A stretch of DNA of 64,000 nucleotides, from assembly GCF_000307025.1 (NCBI RefSeq), contig NC_018584.1, positions 2,170,001 through 2,234,000 on the forward strand, written 5' to 3'. The translations under genes were made by a program, and so were the position numbers. Shown piece after piece: positions 63,538 through 64,000 of the stretch. The number at the start of each line of letters is the position of its first letter. Positions within the stretch are counted from its first letter, which is position 1. This stretch comes from Listeria monocytogenes ATCC 19117. GTDB taxonomy: Bacteria > Bacillota > Bacilli > Lactobacillales > Listeriaceae. The notes under the pieces are model-generated. The model saw only the letters and a program-made list of their open reading frames with translations, had not been told where the DNA came from and ran no database searches.

Positions 63538-64000
63538 TTACTGGTTTTCCTTTAAAAATGTTAAAAAGGTTTCAGCAATTCGATTTTCAAGTCTTTGTCT
63601 GTTTTTTAGTACCGAAAACTTCCGCATTAAGCTACCAGCCTCATTAAACGTCTGCAGTTTTCCTGATGTAATTTCTGTTTGAACAACACACTTAGAAATA
63701 ACGGTGTAGCCCATTCCTTCAAGAACCATTTGTTTGACCGCCATATTACTCCAAGCAACAACTTTTTCAGCAACATTCCAGCCATTGGTACTTAATACAT
63801 GATCCAAATATTCACGCGTTCCTGAGCCTTCTTCTCGCGCAATCCAAGTTGCTCCTTGTTCGATTTCGGTAAGTGAACCGTCTGCTCGACCAACGATACA
63901 CATCTCATCATCCGAAAAAGCACTTATCTCCAAATCTTTCTTACTTACCTGACCTTCAATAAGCCCTGTGTCCACTTGAAGAAGTTCCACTTTGTCAGCA
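63538..64000 (-). CDS. LysR-family transcriptional regulator, C-terminal part (truncated by window edge)
   Basis: The frame is open to the window edge, so the HTH and linker are missing. The visible part is a LysR substrate-binding domain: ELLQVDTGLIEG, AREEGSGTREYLDHVL (the effector-loop motif of the CysL/YeiE-like branch) and KQMVLEGMGYTVIS in order. An internal GTG at 63990 is not a real start. It is upstream of the EIIC-like gene on the same strand. Confidence 0.82.
   Translation of the reverse strand, partial: ADKVELLQVDTGLIEGQVSKKDLEISAFSDDEMCIVGRADGSLTEIEQGATWIAREEGSGTREYLDHVLSTNGWNVAEKVVAWSNMAVKQMVLEGMGYTVISKCVVQTEITSGKLQTFNEAGSLMRKFSVLKNRQRLENRIAETFLTFLKENQ

Noticed and set aside
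1-64000. CRISPR arrays or insertion sequences
   Set aside because: I saw no regularly spaced direct repeats and no transposase in any frame.

Overview
The window is a low-GC Firmicute chromosome segment. Gene content and order match Listeria, most likely L. monocytogenes: argGH next to the betaine transporter betL, a galactitol-type PTS operon, pdxR/pdxST, pta, feoAB, hemQ, an AnrAB-type ABC transporter, dacA-ybbR-glmM, a maltodextrin cluster, kimA, a fructose-type PTS/aldolase operon and the sRNA Rli47. EGD-e style names are from memory of that genome; no search was run. There is no prophage, insertion sequence, CRISPR array or rRNA operon.

Layout. 1-83: start of a membrane or secreted protein (minus). 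298-4577: argG, argH and betL (plus). 4621-10563: minus-strand operon of PRD regulator, PTS IIA/IIB/IIC, PfkB-type sugar-phosphate kinase, class II aldolase and a small membrane protein. 10744-13768: pdxR divergent from pdxST, with a 9-bp-arm inverted repeat between them. 13807-17511: pta, then Fur-boxed feoA-feoB plus a cysteine-rich companion. 17541-24463: phosphoesterase, DeoR regulator with nagA and a hydrolase, manA, nitroreductase, a small HTH protein and hemQ. 24659-28737: BceAB-like ABC transporter behind a BceR/VirR-type box, a membrane protein and a GNAT protein. 28772-32553: glmM, ybbR and dacA. 32708-34003: a solitary TagC/phage-fibre/helveticin-like beta-propeller gene with its own regulatory region, the most accessory-looking item. 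34132-44658: maltodextrin phosphorylase, transporter, GH13 enzyme, CPBP protein and LacI regulator. 44797-48349: small membrane protein, kimA and five tRNA genes. 48465-50343: two divergent Crp/Fnr regulators. 50373-55538: PTS with two class II aldolases. 55734-58958: NatAB-like ABC exporter, GNAT protein and Rli47. 58944-64000: GntR-like regulator, a PMI fused to an extra N-terminal domain, its likely UTRA regulator, a PTS EIIC-like membrane protein and the end of a LysR regulator.

How the genes work together. Much of the window is carbohydrate handling under CcpA-type (cre) and local control. The two maltodextrin promoters share one architecture: a LacI-type box, 12 bp, then a -35 overlapped by a cre. 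Four copies of TTGTNATNACAA link the fused PMI gene to the UTRA regulator. Cyclic-di-AMP synthesis (dacA, ybbR, glmM) and a potassium importer of the c-di-AMP-controlled KimA type lie within 20 kb; with betL they form an osmotic and cell-wall homeostasis theme. Stress control shows in the SigB promoter of Rli47 and a possible one at betL. Candidates for something not yet described are the beta-propeller gene at 32.7-34.0 kb, the fused PMI, the phased repeats at the DeoR gene and a short ORF with a Shine-Dalgarno inside Rli47.
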